64,000 nt of DNA from DASUPK01 sp963804595 (GTDB lineage: Bacteria; Actinomycetota; Thermoleophilia; Solirubrobacterales; 70-9), in assembly GCA_963804595.1 (NCBI GenBank), contig CAWDQZ010000004.1, forward strand, positions 164,732-228,731, read 5' to 3'. Below, in pieces: positions 1-8,381 of the stretch; position 1 is the first letter of the stretch; each line of letters starts with the position of its first letter. A program made the translations under genes and the position numbers. A model generated the notes under the pieces. It was given only the letters and a program-made list of their open reading frames with translations, was not told the DNA's origin and did no database searches.

Positions 1-35
1 CACCCCGGAATAGGGCCAGTCTACGTCCGGGCTGG

Positions 36-884
36 ATGCGAACATACGTTCGATTATCGATGGCACCACGTTTCACGGAGGAGGAGGCCCGAAAGGCAAT
101 CACCGAATCGAGATCGTGGGCCGAATCGCTGCGCCGGCTCGGCTATTGCCACACCGGTGCGAACCCGAAGACCTTGAAGAAGTGGTCGGAACTCTGGGGC
201 ATTTCGACGGAGCATTTCCACTCGGCCGCCACGAGTACCGAGGCGCTACGTAGGAGCAACGAGCCGATTCCTCTCGAGAGCATCCTCGTCGAACGATCGG
301 CCTACAACCGCGCCCATCTGAAGCGACGTCTCTACGAGGCTGGATTGAAGGCCCCGATCTGCGAGCTCTGTGGCCAGGGCGAGATATGGCGTGGAAATCG
401 AATGGCCTTGATCCTTGACCACGTCAACGGGACGCGCGACGACAACCGCATCGAGAACTTGCGAATCGTGTGCCCTAACTGTGCTGCAACTTTGGATACG
501 CACTGCGGCGGCAACAAGAGAGGACTGCCGAGGCTGCCGGCTTTTCGCGAGTGCGCGCTGTGCGGGCAGCAATTCTCCCCGAAGTACTGGGACCACCGGT
601 ACTGCTCGCGCAGATGTGGGACAAGGGCTCGCCCAAGGGTCCGGGCGTCTTCACCGCGGCCCCGGAAGGCGGAGAGACCGCCCTACAAACAGCTCCTTCA
701 GGAGGTCCTCGACATGGGCTACCGCGCCGTGGGTCGGAAGTACGGGGTCTCAGATACGGCGGTGCGGAAATGGCTTCGGCAATACGAGCGCGAGCAGGCC
801 GTTACTGAGGGCCGTGATCCGGACGTGATTCGGATCCCGACTCGGACCTGGCCAAACCGCCGGCGAGACCCCAAGGCAGCCTAA
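36..884 (+). CDS. HNH-type protein with C-terminal zinc finger and helix-turn-helix
   Basis: Probably a DNA-binding or DNA-cleaving protein. A CxxC pair near residue 109, then DHVNGTRDDN near 128 and CPNC near 148, match an HNH endonuclease fold in which the His of DHVNG and the Asn-rich part form the metal site. A second knuckle follows near residues 173-195 (CALCGQQ, then CSRRC). Residues about 215-250 read as a helix-turn-helix (YRAVGRKYGVSDTAVRKWL), and an N-terminal segment (EEARKAITESRSWAESLRRLGY) resembles another short DNA-binding helix pair. Such proteins are common in actinobacteria, in phages and as stand-alone genes. Start may be the ATG at 36 or the ATG at 60 (MAPRFTEEEA), which looks the more natural N-terminus. 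There is no phage or restriction partner beside it. Nuclease activity is inferred from motifs only. Confidence 0.75.
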   Translation: MRTYVRLSMAPRFTEEEARKAITESRSWAESLRRLGYCHTGANPKTLKKWSELWGISTEHFHSAATSTEALRRSNEPIPLESILVERSAYNRAHLKRRLYEAGLKAPICELCGQGEIWRGNRMALILDHVNGTRDDNRIENLRIVCPNCAATLDTHCGGNKRGLPRLPAFRECALCGQQFSPKYWDHRYCSRRCGTRARPRVRASSPRPRKAERPPYKQLLQEVLDMGYRAVGRKYGVSDTAVRKWLRQYEREQAVTEGRDPDVIRIPTRTWPNRRRDPKAA

Positions 885-948
885 GCATGGCAGGAATCGT
901 CCGTAATTGGTCATTGCAGACAGAACGCGATGAGGCCATCATGCGTTC

Positions 949-1938
949 ATGGCCTCGCGGAGAAAGCCCCGGCGGATCGTCATCCTCGCCTTTCCGGGGG
1001 TACAGCCCCTCGACGTGATCGGGCCCGCGGAGGTGTTCGCCGGCGCCGATGCGATCAGCGGAGGAGGGTCCTACTCGGTGGAGGTCGCCGCGAGGAGCCT
1101 CGATCCGATCGCCGTTCGTGGCGCCGGCTATTCCCTGCTGCCCAAGCTGACCACGGCGAGGTGCCGCGGCCCGATCGACACGCTGATCGTCGCCGGCGGC
1201 TTCGGAGTCCGGGCCGCCGAGGACGACGTCGAGCTGATCCGCTGGATCCGCAGCGCCGCGCGGCGCTCCCGGCGAGTCACGTCCGTCTGCTCCGGCTCCT
1301 TCCTCCTCGCCCGCGCCGGCCTGCTCGAGGGCAGGACCGTCACGACCCACTGGGCCTCGACCGAGGAGCTGGCGCGTCGCCATCCCGAGCTGAAGGTCGA
1401 CCCCAACCCGATCTTCGTCCGCGACGGCGACGTCTGGACCTCGGCCGGCGTCACCTCCGGAATGGATCTCTCCCTCGCGCTGGTCGAGGAGGACCTCGGC
1501 CGAGAGATCGCCGTGGAGATCGCGCGCTGGCTGGTCCTCTTCCTCCAGCGTCCTGGCGGCCAGGCCCAGTTCAGCTCTCACCTCTCGGCCCAAGCTGCCG
1601 AGCGGCGCCCGCTCCGCGAGCTCCAGTCCTGGATCGCCGACAACCTCGATGAGGATCTTCGCGTCGAGACGCTTTCCGAGCGCGCGGCGATGAGCCCGCG
1701 CAACTTCGCTCGCTTCTTCAGGCGGGAGATCGGAATGACTCCGGCGGCGTACGTGGAGGAGCTCCGGGTGGAGCGCGCTCGCCAGCTGCTCGAGGACAGC
1801 GCCGACCCGATCGACCTGATCTCCGGCCGCTGTGGCTTCGGGACGCCCGAGACCATGCGCCGAGCCTTCGGCCGCCGGATGGGGGTCCCACCTGCCCAAT
1901 ACCGCTCCCGCTTCAGGCGGGCGCGCACCCCGCACTGA
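949..1938 (+). CDS. GlxA-family transcriptional regulator (DJ-1/PfpI plus AraC HTH)
   Basis: A two-domain regulator of 329 residues. Residues about 8-180 form a DJ-1/PfpI amidotransferase-like domain with the nucleophile-elbow segment TSVCSGSFLLARAGLL near residue 115 and the following TTHW. Residues about 225-320 form an AraC-type DNA-binding domain with two helix-turn-helix units (LSERAAMSPRNFARFFRR and DLISGRCGFGTPETMRRAF). In this family the amidotransferase domain usually senses a ligand rather than acting as an enzyme. The next gene, 11 nt downstream, encodes a stand-alone DJ-1/PfpI protein, so the pair is probably co-transcribed. Start ATG at 949; the longer antisense reading on the other strand is a GC-rich shadow. 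The ligand is unknown. Confidence 0.93.
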   Translation: MASRRKPRRIVILAFPGVQPLDVIGPAEVFAGADAISGGGSYSVEVAARSLDPIAVRGAGYSLLPKLTTARCRGPIDTLIVAGGFGVRAAEDDVELIRWIRSAARRSRRVTSVCSGSFLLARAGLLEGRTVTTHWASTEELARRHPELKVDPNPIFVRDGDVWTSAGVTSGMDLSLALVEEDLGREIAVEIARWLVLFLQRPGGQAQFSSHLSAQAAERRPLRELQSWIADNLDEDLRVETLSERAAMSPRNFARFFRREIGMTPAAYVEELRVERARQLLEDSADPIDLISGRCGFGTPETMRRAFGRRMGVPPAQYRSRFRRARTPH

Positions 1939-1949
1939 GAGGAGACAGC

Positions 1950-2603
1950 GTGCAGATCGCCTACCTGCTCTACGACCGCTTCACGGCCTTGGACATCACC
2001 GGCCCCCATGACGTCTTCAACTCGGTCCCGGGCAATGAGGCGGTCTTCGTCGCCGAGAACGCCGGGCCGGTCCGCAACGAATCGGACACGCTCTCGCTCA
2101 TCGCCGAGGCCTCCCTCGACGAGCTGCAGACCCCGGACATCGTGGTCGTCCCCGGCGGCTTCGGCAACCGCGTCCTTCTCGAGCACGAGCCGCTCCACGA
2201 CTGGATCAGGACCGTCCACGAGAACACGACCTGGACCACCTCCGTTTGCACCGGCTCCCTGCTGCTCGCGGCGGCCGGCCTCCTCGATGGGATTCCCGCT
2301 ACCACCCACTGGCTCGCCCGCGACCTGCTCGCGGACCTCGGCGCGAACGCCGTCCCGGACCGCGTGGTCCAGCACGGCAAGATCGTCACCGCCGCCGGTG
2401 TCTCGTCCGGGATCGACATGGCGCTCTGGCTCGTCCAGCAGATCAACGGCGACGAGATCGCGCAGGCGGTTCAGCTCGGCATCGAGTACGACCCCCAGCC
2501 GCCGCTGGACGCCGGCTCGCCGGAGAAGGCGCCCCAGCAGATCGTCGAGCTGGTCAGCGCCGCCTTCGCAGCCCGGGAAGACACCCCTGGGCTGCGGACC
2601 TGA
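1950..2603 (+). CDS. DJ-1/PfpI family protein
   Basis: A single-domain protein of 217 residues of the DJ-1/PfpI superfamily. The elbow TSVCTGSLLLAAAGLLDG near residue 98 carries the conserved Cys, preceded by VVPGGFGNR and followed by TTHWLARDLL. It resembles isonitrile-hydratase-like or GlxA-N-terminal proteins more than Parkinson-type DJ-1. The start is a GTG at 1950 behind GAGAGGAGAC, a good ribosome-binding site. It lies 11 nt after the GlxA-like regulator and may be its target or act on the same ligand. The substrate cannot be read from sequence. A 10-bp perfect stem follows at 2627-2651. Confidence 0.88.
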   Translation: MQIAYLLYDRFTALDITGPHDVFNSVPGNEAVFVAENAGPVRNESDTLSLIAEASLDELQTPDIVVVPGGFGNRVLLEHEPLHDWIRTVHENTTWTTSVCTGSLLLAAAGLLDGIPATTHWLARDLLADLGANAVPDRVVQHGKIVTAAGVSSGIDMALWLVQQINGDEIAQAVQLGIEYDPQPPLDAGSPEKAPQQIVELVSAAFAAREDTPGLRT

Positions 2604-2626
2604 CCCGTCCCGACCCGGTCCTGGTG

Positions 2627-2651
2627 CCGCTCAGCCCTTCCGGCTGAGCGG
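2627..2651. terminator. Terminator-like hairpin after the DJ-1 gene
   Basis: A perfect 10-bp stem, CCGCTCAGCC and GGCTGAGCGG, with a 5-nt loop, sits 24 nt after the DJ-1 stop and 64 nt before glmU. No T-run follows, so it is a terminator-like structure rather than a textbook intrinsic terminator. It marks the boundary between the glxA-like pair and glmU-prs. Confidence 0.6.
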
Positions 2652-2714
2652 TGTCCCTGGGAAACGGATTGCGCCTCGCTCCGCCGCGGGGCACGCTCGC
2701 ATTACGCTTTCGGG

Positions 2715-4109
2715 GTGAACGCTCCCACGGCTCTCATCATGGCCGCGGGCCAGGGAACGCGGATGCGCTCTGCGGTGCCCAAGGTCCTGCACGAGATCTG
2801 CGGGCGCCCGATGGTCGCCTGGCCGGTCCTCGCCGCCCGCCAGGCCGGCGCCGGCCGGATCTGCGTGATCGTCTCGCCCGATCGAGACATCTCCTCGGCG
2901 CTGCCGAACGGGACCGAGACGATCGTCCAGCCGAAGGCCGACGGCACCGGCGGCGCCCTGCGGGCGGCGTCCGAGGTCGTCCGCGACTCGGACACCGTGC
3001 TGATCCTCTCGGGCGACCACCCGCTCGTCTCGGCCGAGATCATCGACGGGCTGGTCACGGCCCATCGCGAGGCCGACGCCGCCGCGACGGTGATGACGAC
3101 CGAGATGAAGGATCCGGGCACCTACGGCCGGATCGTCCGCGGCCCCGATGGCGACATCGAGCGCATCGTCGAGGCCAAGACCGAGGGCGACGCCACCCCG
3201 GAGGAGCTCCAGATCAAGGAGGTGAACGCCGGGACCTACGCGTTCGCCGGACCCGCCCTCGCCGAGGCCCTGGAGCGCCTGGACAACGACAACGCGCAGG
3301 GCGAGTACTACCTCGGCGACGTGCTGCCTCTCCTCCGCGAGTCGGGCCTGCGGGTCGTGGCCCACCGCGCCCCGGACCCGGGCGTGAACCTCGGAATCAA
3401 CGACCGAGCCGACCTCGCTCGCGTCGCCGATGAGGCCCGCCGCCGCATCCTCGTCGCCCACATGCGAGCCGGCGTCACGGTCGAGGACCCCGGCGCCACC
3501 TGGATCGACGCCGACGTCGAGATCGAGGCGGACACGACGATCCTCCCGGGAACGACGGTGCGCGGCCGCTCCAGCATCGGCGCGGGCAGCACGATCGGGC
3601 CGATGACCACGCTGATCGACTCTCGCATCGGCGAGCGGGCAAGCGTCGTCCACTCCTACCTGACCCAGTGCGAGGTGGCAAAGGAGGCGATCGTCGGCCC
3701 CTTCACCTACCTCCGCCCGGACGCCCGCATCGGCGAGGGCGCGAAGGCCGGCACCTTCGTCGAGATCAAGAACTCCGAGATCGGCGCCGGGACCAAGATC
3801 CCGCACCTCTCCTATATCGGCGACGCCGACGTCGGGGAGGGGTCGAACCTCGGCGCCGCGACGATCACCGCCAACTACGACGGCTGGAGGAAATATCGCA
3901 CCAAGATCGGGAAGAACGTTCGGACGGGAGTTGACACCACCTTCGTCGCGCCCGTAGAAGTCGGCGACGACGCATACACTGGGGCCGGCTCGGTGGTCAC
4001 TGAGGACGTCCCGCCCGGCGCGCTGGGAATCTCGAGAGCGGAGCAGAGGAACGTCGAGGGCTACGCGGCCAAGAAGGCCAAGGAATCGAGCGAGGACGAG
4101 GACTCTTGA
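2715..4109 (+). CDS. glmU: Bifunctional UDP-N-acetylglucosamine pyrophosphorylase / glucosamine-1-phosphate N-acetyltransferase
   Basis: Makes UDP-GlcNAc for peptidoglycan. The C-terminal domain acetylates glucosamine-1-phosphate and the N-terminal domain transfers UMP from UTP. The N-terminal nucleotidyltransferase signature IMAAGQGTRMRSAVPKVLH is at residues about 8-27. The C-terminal half is a left-handed beta-helix of hexapeptide repeats (IGAGSTIGPMTTL, EGAKAGTFVEIKNSEIG), ending with the acetyl-CoA site region NLGAATITANYDGWRKYRT. Length 464 residues is normal for the family. The GTG start at 2715 gives the N-terminus MNAPTALIMAAG. The stop overlaps the TTG start of prs by 3 nt, so the two are translationally coupled, an arrangement seen in many Gram-positive bacteria. 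Confidence 0.97.
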   Translation: MNAPTALIMAAGQGTRMRSAVPKVLHEICGRPMVAWPVLAARQAGAGRICVIVSPDRDISSALPNGTETIVQPKADGTGGALRAASEVVRDSDTVLILSGDHPLVSAEIIDGLVTAHREADAAATVMTTEMKDPGTYGRIVRGPDGDIERIVEAKTEGDATPEELQIKEVNAGTYAFAGPALAEALERLDNDNAQGEYYLGDVLPLLRESGLRVVAHRAPDPGVNLGINDRADLARVADEARRRILVAHMRAGVTVEDPGATWIDADVEIEADTTILPGTTVRGRSSIGAGSTIGPMTTLIDSRIGERASVVHSYLTQCEVAKEAIVGPFTYLRPDARIGEGAKAGTFVEIKNSEIGAGTKIPHLSYIGDADVGEGSNLGAATITANYDGWRKYRTKIGKNVRTGVDTTFVAPVEVGDDAYTGAGSVVTEDVPPGALGISRAEQRNVEGYAAKKAKESSEDEDS

Positions 4110-5125
4110 GCACGATCGAGCAGACGCAGCCAATGTCGGAGATCGTCCAGGACTACCGCAAGCGCCTGATGGTCTTCGGCGGGCGGGCCTCCGGTCAGCT
4201 GGCCGCACACATCGGCCGCAACCTCCAGGTCGAGCTCGGCGAGGTCACCCTGAAGACCTTCTCCGACGGCGAGATCTACTGCCGCTACGAGGAGTCGATT
4301 CGCGGCGCCGACGTCTTCATCGTCCAGTCCACCGCGGCCAACGAGCTCGAGGGGATGACACCGAACGACGCCCTCATGGAGCTGCTGGCGATGATCGACG
4401 CCGCGCAGGGCGCGTCGGCCCACCGGATCATCGCCGTCATGCCCTGGTACGGCTACGCGCGCCAGGACAAGAAGTCCGCCCCGCGCGAGCCGATCTCGGC
4501 GCGGATCGTCGCCAGGTGCCTGGAGGGCGTGGGCGTCGACCGCGTCCTCACCATGGACCTCCACGCCGGTCAGGTACAGGGCTTCTTCAACGTCCCGCTC
4601 GACCACATGACCGCGATGCCGATGCTCACGCAGTGGATCGCGGATCACGTCGACGAGGAGCCTGTGATCGTCTCGCCCGACGCCGGCCGCGTGAAGACGG
4701 CGCGCAACTTCGCCCGCAAGATCGGCTCGACCTGGGCCGTGATGGAGAAGGAGCGTCCGGCTCAGCAGGTGGCCGAGATCGGCTACGTCGTCGGTGACGT
4801 GGAGAACAAGACGGCGGTGCTGGTCGACGACATGATCGACACCGCCGGCACGCTGACCGCGGCGGCCCGCGCGGTGATGGACGAGGGCGCGGCGCGCGTC
4901 ATCGCGCTGGCCACCCACGGCGTCTTCTCCGGGCCGGCCTACGAGCGGCTCGCGGAGTCTCCGATCGAGCGCATCGTGGTCACGGACACGCTTCCGCAGC
5001 GCCCCGGCGCGCCGGACAAGATCACCGTCATCTCGACCGCCCAGACACTCGCCGACTCGATCCGGCGGATCTTCACCGACGACTCGGTGTCCGAGATCTT
5101 CGCCGGCGAGAACCAGCTCTTCTAG
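4106..5125 (+). CDS. prs: Ribose-phosphate pyrophosphokinase (PRPP synthetase)
   Basis: Transfers pyrophosphate from ATP to ribose-5-phosphate, giving PRPP for purine, pyrimidine, His and Trp synthesis. Visible motifs are FSDGEIYCRYEESIRGADVF near residue 51, the DLHAGQVQGFFNVPLDH metal/ATP region near 150, VSPDAGRVKTARNFA near 190 and the PRPP-binding loop VLVDDMIDTAGTL near 238. Length of 339 residues is slightly over the usual 310-320 because of the N-terminus. The TTG at 4106 overlaps the glmU stop; an in-frame ATG at 4133 gives a more typical MSEIVQDYRKRLMVFGG and may be the true start. A hairpin follows the stop at 5130-5166. Confidence 0.97.
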   Translation: MSTIEQTQPMSEIVQDYRKRLMVFGGRASGQLAAHIGRNLQVELGEVTLKTFSDGEIYCRYEESIRGADVFIVQSTAANELEGMTPNDALMELLAMIDAAQGASAHRIIAVMPWYGYARQDKKSAPREPISARIVARCLEGVGVDRVLTMDLHAGQVQGFFNVPLDHMTAMPMLTQWIADHVDEEPVIVSPDAGRVKTARNFARKIGSTWAVMEKERPAQQVAEIGYVVGDVENKTAVLVDDMIDTAGTLTAAARAVMDEGAARVIALATHGVFSGPAYERLAESPIERIVVTDTLPQRPGAPDKITVISTAQTLADSIRRIFTDDSVSEIFAGENQLF

Positions 5126-5129
5126 GGGC

Positions 5130-5166
5130 AACTAGGAGCCGCGCCAGAGCGGCGCAGCTCCCAGTT
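5130..5166. terminator. Hairpin between convergent prs and the small secreted-protein gene
   Basis: A 16-nt arm at 5130-5145 pairs with 5151-5166 with two mismatches around a 5-nt loop (AGAGC). It begins 4 nt after the prs stop and lies between convergent genes, so it could end transcription from both sides. No strong T-tract is present. Confidence 0.65.
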
Positions 5167-5193
5167 GAGTCCGTTTCCCAGAGTCGATTGGGC

Positions 5194-5499
5194 CTAAGGG
5201 GGACCCGCGGGGAAGCAGACAAAGGCCGTCCCGTGTGCCTGGGCGGCCCCGGCGATCAACTGCCCCGGTGTCGTGCCTGCGGCGGCGGCCATTGCCTGCA
5301 CATCTGCAGAAATCTGGGCGCGCTCGCCCGGGACTGAGAACGGGGTAAGCGCCTGACCCGGTGCCACCGCCGATGACCCGGAGCCGACGCAGCTTGCGGT
5401 TGGATTAGTCCCAGCATCCCCGAACGCACTGGGTACCGCTGTGACCACCCCGATTGCAGCGAGAGCCACCGCCGCAATGATCCGTCTACGTACCTTCAT
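5194..5499 (-). CDS. Small secreted protein, function unknown
   Basis: A 101-residue protein with a clear Sec signal peptide: basic MKVRRR, a hydrophobic core IIAAVALAAIGVVTAV and a PSAFGDA cleavage region near residue 27. The mature part is about 74 residues with two Cys (TASCVGSG and FVCFPAG) that could form one disulfide. It is Ala/Gly rich (VQAMAAAAGTTPGQLIAGAAQAHG). The start is supported by AAGGGGGT upstream of the ATG. I do not recognise the family. It lies alone between the prs terminator and a gene-poor stretch. Confidence 0.6.
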   Translation of the reverse strand: MKVRRRIIAAVALAAIGVVTAVPSAFGDAGTNPTASCVGSGSSAVAPGQALTPFSVPGERAQISADVQAMAAAAGTTPGQLIAGAAQAHGTAFVCFPAGPP

Positions 5500-5902
5500 G
5501 GCTGACCCCCTTGTTGTCGTTTAGTCAGCCTTCGAGCTATTCGAACACCCCGCGCAGTTCCGCGTCAACGGTCCTTAACAAACGCGCCTTGTGCATCCGA
5601 GTGCTCGGGCCTTGAGCTGGAAGACGGCCGACACGACAGACCTTCGAGATCAAGTGACGGTAATGCCGAAAACAAAGGGAGCGGCCCCTGCACTGTGAGT
5701 GTCTGCCGAAGGACCGCTCCCAACATGAATAGTGAATAACGGAAGCCGTACCCGCGCCAGTACTACCGAAAGGCCGAGATCGAGTGTTGACCCGTTCGCC
5801 GTGGCTGATGAACAGGACGAGACGACCCCACCCGCCAGGGTGACGCCAGCGAGGCCGCTCGCCCTATTCATCCCCGGTCCCTGCCGTTTCCCTACAACTC
5901 TT
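5500..5902. other. Gene-poor stretch upstream of the small secreted-protein gene
   Basis: About 400 bases without a gene I can support. It should hold the promoter of the leftward secreted-protein gene next to 5499. A 73-codon leftward reading frame at 5650-5871 is open but has no ribosome-binding site and no recognisable domain. Base composition is less GC-biased than in the flanks, which fits accessory or decaying DNA. Confidence 0.4.
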
Positions 5903-6163
5903 TTACCCGCCTGGCAGGGGCTGAATCACGATGACTGACCGCCACACCGTCAGCGTCCACACCGCACCGTCGACACGTTCGACATCGACGCCACTCTGGC
6001 GTCCCCTGGCATGAACGCGAAACCCCCGGTATTCCCCGGAGTCCGGTATGTCGTGGTCGTAGATCTCGATCTCCGGGTCGAATCCTTCGAGCATCGCGGC
6101 CACGTCCCCACGCTTATAGGCCTCGTAGCCGCGCCGGATGATCTCCACGTTCTCCTCCGACAT
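5903..6163 (-). pseudogene. SnoaL-like (NTF2-fold) gene remnant with an internal deletion
   Basis: The N-terminus MSEENVEIIRRGYEAYKRGDVAAML and the following DPEIEIYDHDIPDSGEYRG match the first half of the SnoaL-like proteins common in this lineage. The sequence then jumps to ARGRQSGVDVE and VWTLTV, which correspond to the third and fourth beta strands near the C-terminus of full-length relatives. About 40 residues of the middle are missing, and the normal ending (usually ALEAAGLSE) is replaced by unrelated sequence. At 87 residues it is far shorter than the usual 130-140 and cannot form the complete cone-shaped fold. I infer a decayed paralog of the gene at 7609-8016. Confidence 0.55.
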
Positions 6164-6166
6164 CAC

Positions 6167-6572
6167 CTACTCCCGCAGCGCTCTAGGTGTGGTGAGCACG
6201 TTGTCCTCGGAGTACAGGGACTCATCGAGCGCCGGCTGTTTCACGCCTCCAGTCCTGTGGAGGGGGAGTGGCACGAGCTCGGCTCGATCGATGAGACCGG
6301 ACACGCCCGGGTCGAGTATGGGCAGGCCCGCCGCTGGAGATCGCTCTCGGAGCTCCGGCGGTGGTGATCAGGCTGCTGAGCAGGCGAGGAACAACTAGCC
6401 GCGACGATCCGGAGTAGACCGCCGAAGTAGAGCCGACGCGCCCCCAGGGGGATGTTGCATAGGGAGAAGCCGGGAACGCGCCGGCGGTTCCTCGAGTCTA
6501 GTCCTCGGCAGTCTTTTTGACAGCGAGTCAACCCGCCCGGTTATTTCAGTTCGGATGGAGCGGTGGGTCGTC
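6167..6572. other. Gene-poor stretch with no supported gene
   Basis: About 400 bases with only short, patternless reading frames. On the minus strand the bases just before the SnoaL remnant read CTGCGGGAG then a stop, like the last codons of SnoaL-like genes, so a second remnant may have stood here. A consensus TTGACA at 6517 on the plus strand faces no gene. Composition is less GC-rich than the core regions. Confidence 0.35.
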
Positions 6573-6989
6573 TTAGTTCATCCCGCTCGTGTCGGCTCGG
6601 CACACGAACCCATCGCCCACCTTGGGCGTCACCTTGGCATACAGGGGACCCTTTATCTCACGGTTCTTGACGTGCACCTCCCAGAAGAAAGCAGGTCCAT
6701 GACCGGGGCCGCTTCGGTCAGCGCCGAGCTTGCGATCCGGCCCGGGCCGCTTCCTGAACAGGATCACCTCTCGCCCAACCCTGCACTTCGATCCCCCCTC
6801 TGACCTCACCCTGCCGTGCAATATCCGCTGGTCCTTGAGGATCGTCACCTTCGTGCCGTAGCTGACGACGTCCTCGGAGGCCGCCGTCCCCGTCTGCGCC
6901 CCGAGCGCCATCACGCCAGCCGCAGCCACGCCGATCACAATCGCGAATCGCCAGCCCATCTCGTGCTTCCCTTTCGTCTTAGCCCTCAT
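6573..6989 (-). CDS. Secreted protein of unknown function
   Basis: 138 residues with a signal peptide: KTKGKHEMGWR followed by FAIVIGVAAAGVMALGAQ and a TGTAAS cleavage site. The mature domain contains KCRVGREVILFRKRPGPDRK and FFWEVHVKNREIKGPLYAKV, a pattern of short beta strands with two Cys (KCRV and FVCRAD). Thermoleophilia and related actinobacteria carry many secreted proteins with a similar C-x-x-GR-x-V-x-LF strand, but the function is unknown. The first ATG at 6989 gives a long basic n-region; the internal ATG (MGWRFAIV) is an alternative. It stands alone, with gene-poor DNA on both sides. Confidence 0.6.
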   Translation of the reverse strand: MRAKTKGKHEMGWRFAIVIGVAAAGVMALGAQTGTAASEDVVSYGTKVTILKDQRILHGRVRSEGGSKCRVGREVILFRKRPGPDRKLGADRSGPGHGPAFFWEVHVKNREIKGPLYAKVTPKVGDGFVCRADTSGMN

Positions 6990-7335
6990 TTCCGGCCTCC
7001 TTCGAGTCGTGGCGTCGGACCTCCCAACGAGTCGAGGCTCCGGTGCCTGTTTGACGGCCAGAAGGCTCCGACACGGCGGTACATCCTCGGTACAAAAGGC
7101 CCGGGCTAGGCGTGGTCTAGGCGTGCGAAGGCGCGAACCGTCAGCCCGAGGCTAGGCCGGCCGATCGCGCTCTGCTACGGCCGATATGGCCGCCTCCCTG
7201 AAGCCGGCGCCGGCGCTCGATCTACGAAGAGCACGGCCTGATCGGCGCGTGAAGTCCCGGGCGGCAAGTGGACCCCGAGTGGACCCCTAAATTTCCGTGG
7301 CGTCCGTGCGCTGAGGGTGCCTGAAGCCCTAGTCG
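6990..7335. other. Gene-poor stretch, possible remnant DNA
   Basis: About 345 bases holding the upstream region of the leftward secreted-protein gene and no gene I can support. A short plus-strand reading just before 7251 ends RSIYEEHGLIGA then a stop, and a direct repeat of AGTGGACCCC follows at about 7267-7287. These could be debris of an inserted gene, but the evidence is too thin to name one. Confidence 0.3.
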
Positions 7336-7554
7336 CTACTCCGACAGCCCATCGGTTTTTGGCGGTCGCTCCACGGGCACCGGGGCGGATACGGTCATCG
7401 AGCGCCTTCCGTAGAGCCTCTCGTAGACCTCCCTTTCCGAATCGAGGCCTTCCACCCTCCGCGCTTCGGTTGCCCGCGATCGACGCAGCAGCGCCACGGA
7501 CGCCACGGCAATGACGGCAACTCCGAACAGGATGAGAAGAATCAGCAACAGCAC
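7336..7554 (-). CDS. Small single-pass membrane protein
   Basis: 72 residues: one N-terminal membrane helix (LLLILLILFGVAVIAVASVALL) followed by a basic, charged cytoplasmic-type tail (RRSRATEARRVEGLDSEREVYERLYGRR). I do not recognise the family. Such proteins are often missed or overcalled, and there is no operon partner. The upstream 50 bases have no clear ribosome-binding site, so the call is tentative. Confidence 0.4.
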   Translation of the reverse strand: MLLLILLILFGVAVIAVASVALLRRSRATEARRVEGLDSEREVYERLYGRRSMTVSAPVPVERPPKTDGLSE

Positions 7555-7608
7555 GGCGCGCCGATCGTAGGGGGGTCCAGACTTCGGCGTAGAAGGATGA
7601 GGGCAGAG

Positions 7609-8016
7609 CTACTCCGACAGGCCGGCGGCTTGGAGGGCCTCGCTTTCGTCGTAGAACTCGCGTATGCGCACGATCATCCCGTCACGGATCGTGAGCAGCT
7701 CGTAGTTGGTCGAGCGAACCTCGGCGCCACTCATCACGCCGCGGCCCACTTCAACTGCTTCGACCAGTACCTCATCCCCTCCGCAGTCGATGATCCGCTG
7801 GACGTCATATCTGTAGTCAGCGAAGCTTTGCAGCCATTCCTCGAGCCGCTGCCTGACTCCCTCACGGCCGCGGTAGATCGTTCCGTCTTCGGGTGCGCTC
7901 CATTCGACCTCGGGATGGCACAACCCCATCGTTCTGGTCATCGCAGCCAGCAGCGCGTCCTTGCTTGTTGCTGCCTCATACCAGCGCGTCGCGATCTCGA
8001 CGTTCTCCTCCGACAT
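7609..8016 (-). CDS. SnoaL-like / NTF2-fold protein
   Basis: 135 residues, the full length for a SnoaL-like domain. It starts MSEENVEIATRWYEAATS, has the HPEVEW strand, then DGTIYRGREGVRQRLEEWLQSF, a C-terminal strand pair (VVEVGRG, NYELLTIRDGMIVRI) and the typical ending EALQAAGLSE. Members include polyketide cyclases, ketosteroid-isomerase-like enzymes and many of unknown role; the catalytic residues vary, so no substrate can be given. The gene is flanked by SnoaL remnants on both sides, consistent with tandem duplication and decay. Confidence 0.85.
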   Translation of the reverse strand: MSEENVEIATRWYEAATSKDALLAAMTRTMGLCHPEVEWSAPEDGTIYRGREGVRQRLEEWLQSFADYRYDVQRIIDCGGDEVLVEAVEVGRGVMSGAEVRSTNYELLTIRDGMIVRIREFYDESEALQAAGLSE

Positions 8017-8027
8017 CGCCTACTCCC

Positions 8028-8083
8028 GCAGCCCGGCGGCTTCGAGGGCCGTTCCCGGACTCCTTCGGTCTATTCCGCTTGGA
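8028..8083 (-). pseudogene. C-terminal scrap of another SnoaL-like gene
   Basis: Reading leftward just before the start of the SnoaL-like gene at 8016, the DNA encodes ALEAAGLRE and a stop, the standard ending of SnoaL-like proteins in this lineage. Only about 19 codons precede it (SGIDRRSPGT) and they match nothing in the fold. I infer the 3' end of a deleted paralog. Confidence 0.5.
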
Positions 8084-8356
8084 TTAGGCGTCGTGCTCCC
8101 GGACGAACTCGGCCGCCTGAGGCTTCCCTTCCATCCCACCTACTTCAAAGACTTCGACCATCTCGGGGTCGGACACGAAGTTCCGAAAGCCTTCCTCATC
8201 CCAGTCGAAAACCACCCACACCCGGTGATCGTCGTCCGGATCGCGAAAAACGTGCGAACCCTTACACCCGTGCTGTCTTCGTTTTTCAGCGCCCTTGGTC
8301 GAGAACGTGTTCCACCAGCGGTCAAAATCCTCGATCTTCGCAGTCGACAAAATCAA
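8084..8356 (-). CDS. Small dimeric alpha/beta-barrel-like protein (cyclase / monooxygenase-like)
   Basis: A 90-residue gene hidden inside a longer Arg/Pro-rich reading frame. The TTG start at 8356 is fixed by an excellent ribosome-binding site (AAGGAGG at 8363-8369, 6 nt spacing), giving LILSTAKIEDFDRWWNTFST. The pattern of an N-terminal strand, a helix with FDRWWNTFSTKGAEKRR, then GSHVFRDPDDDHRVWVVFDWD and a last helix EEGFRNFVSDPEMVEVFE resembles the ferredoxin-like fold of antibiotic-biosynthesis-monooxygenase-type proteins. The activity is unknown. It lies between the SnoaL scrap and the Lys-tail secreted protein, 25 nt from the latter's stop. Confidence 0.65.
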   Translation of the reverse strand: MILSTAKIEDFDRWWNTFSTKGAEKRRQHGCKGSHVFRDPDDDHRVWVVFDWDEEGFRNFVSDPEMVEVFEVGGMEGKPQAAEFVREHDA

Positions 8357-8381
8357 CTCGGTCCTCCTTCGTTGAGCTGGT

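Noticed and set aside
802..1935. Long minus-strand reading opposite the GlxA-like gene
   Set aside because: GC-rich antisense shadow: Arg/Gly/Asp-rich with no domain, covering a clear regulator on the plus strand.
2631..4208. 525-codon minus-strand reading opposite glmU
   Set aside because: No domain and poor composition; glmU and prs on the plus strand explain the region.
5650..5871. 73-codon minus-strand reading
   Set aside because: No ribosome-binding site, no recognisable domain, in gene-poor DNA.
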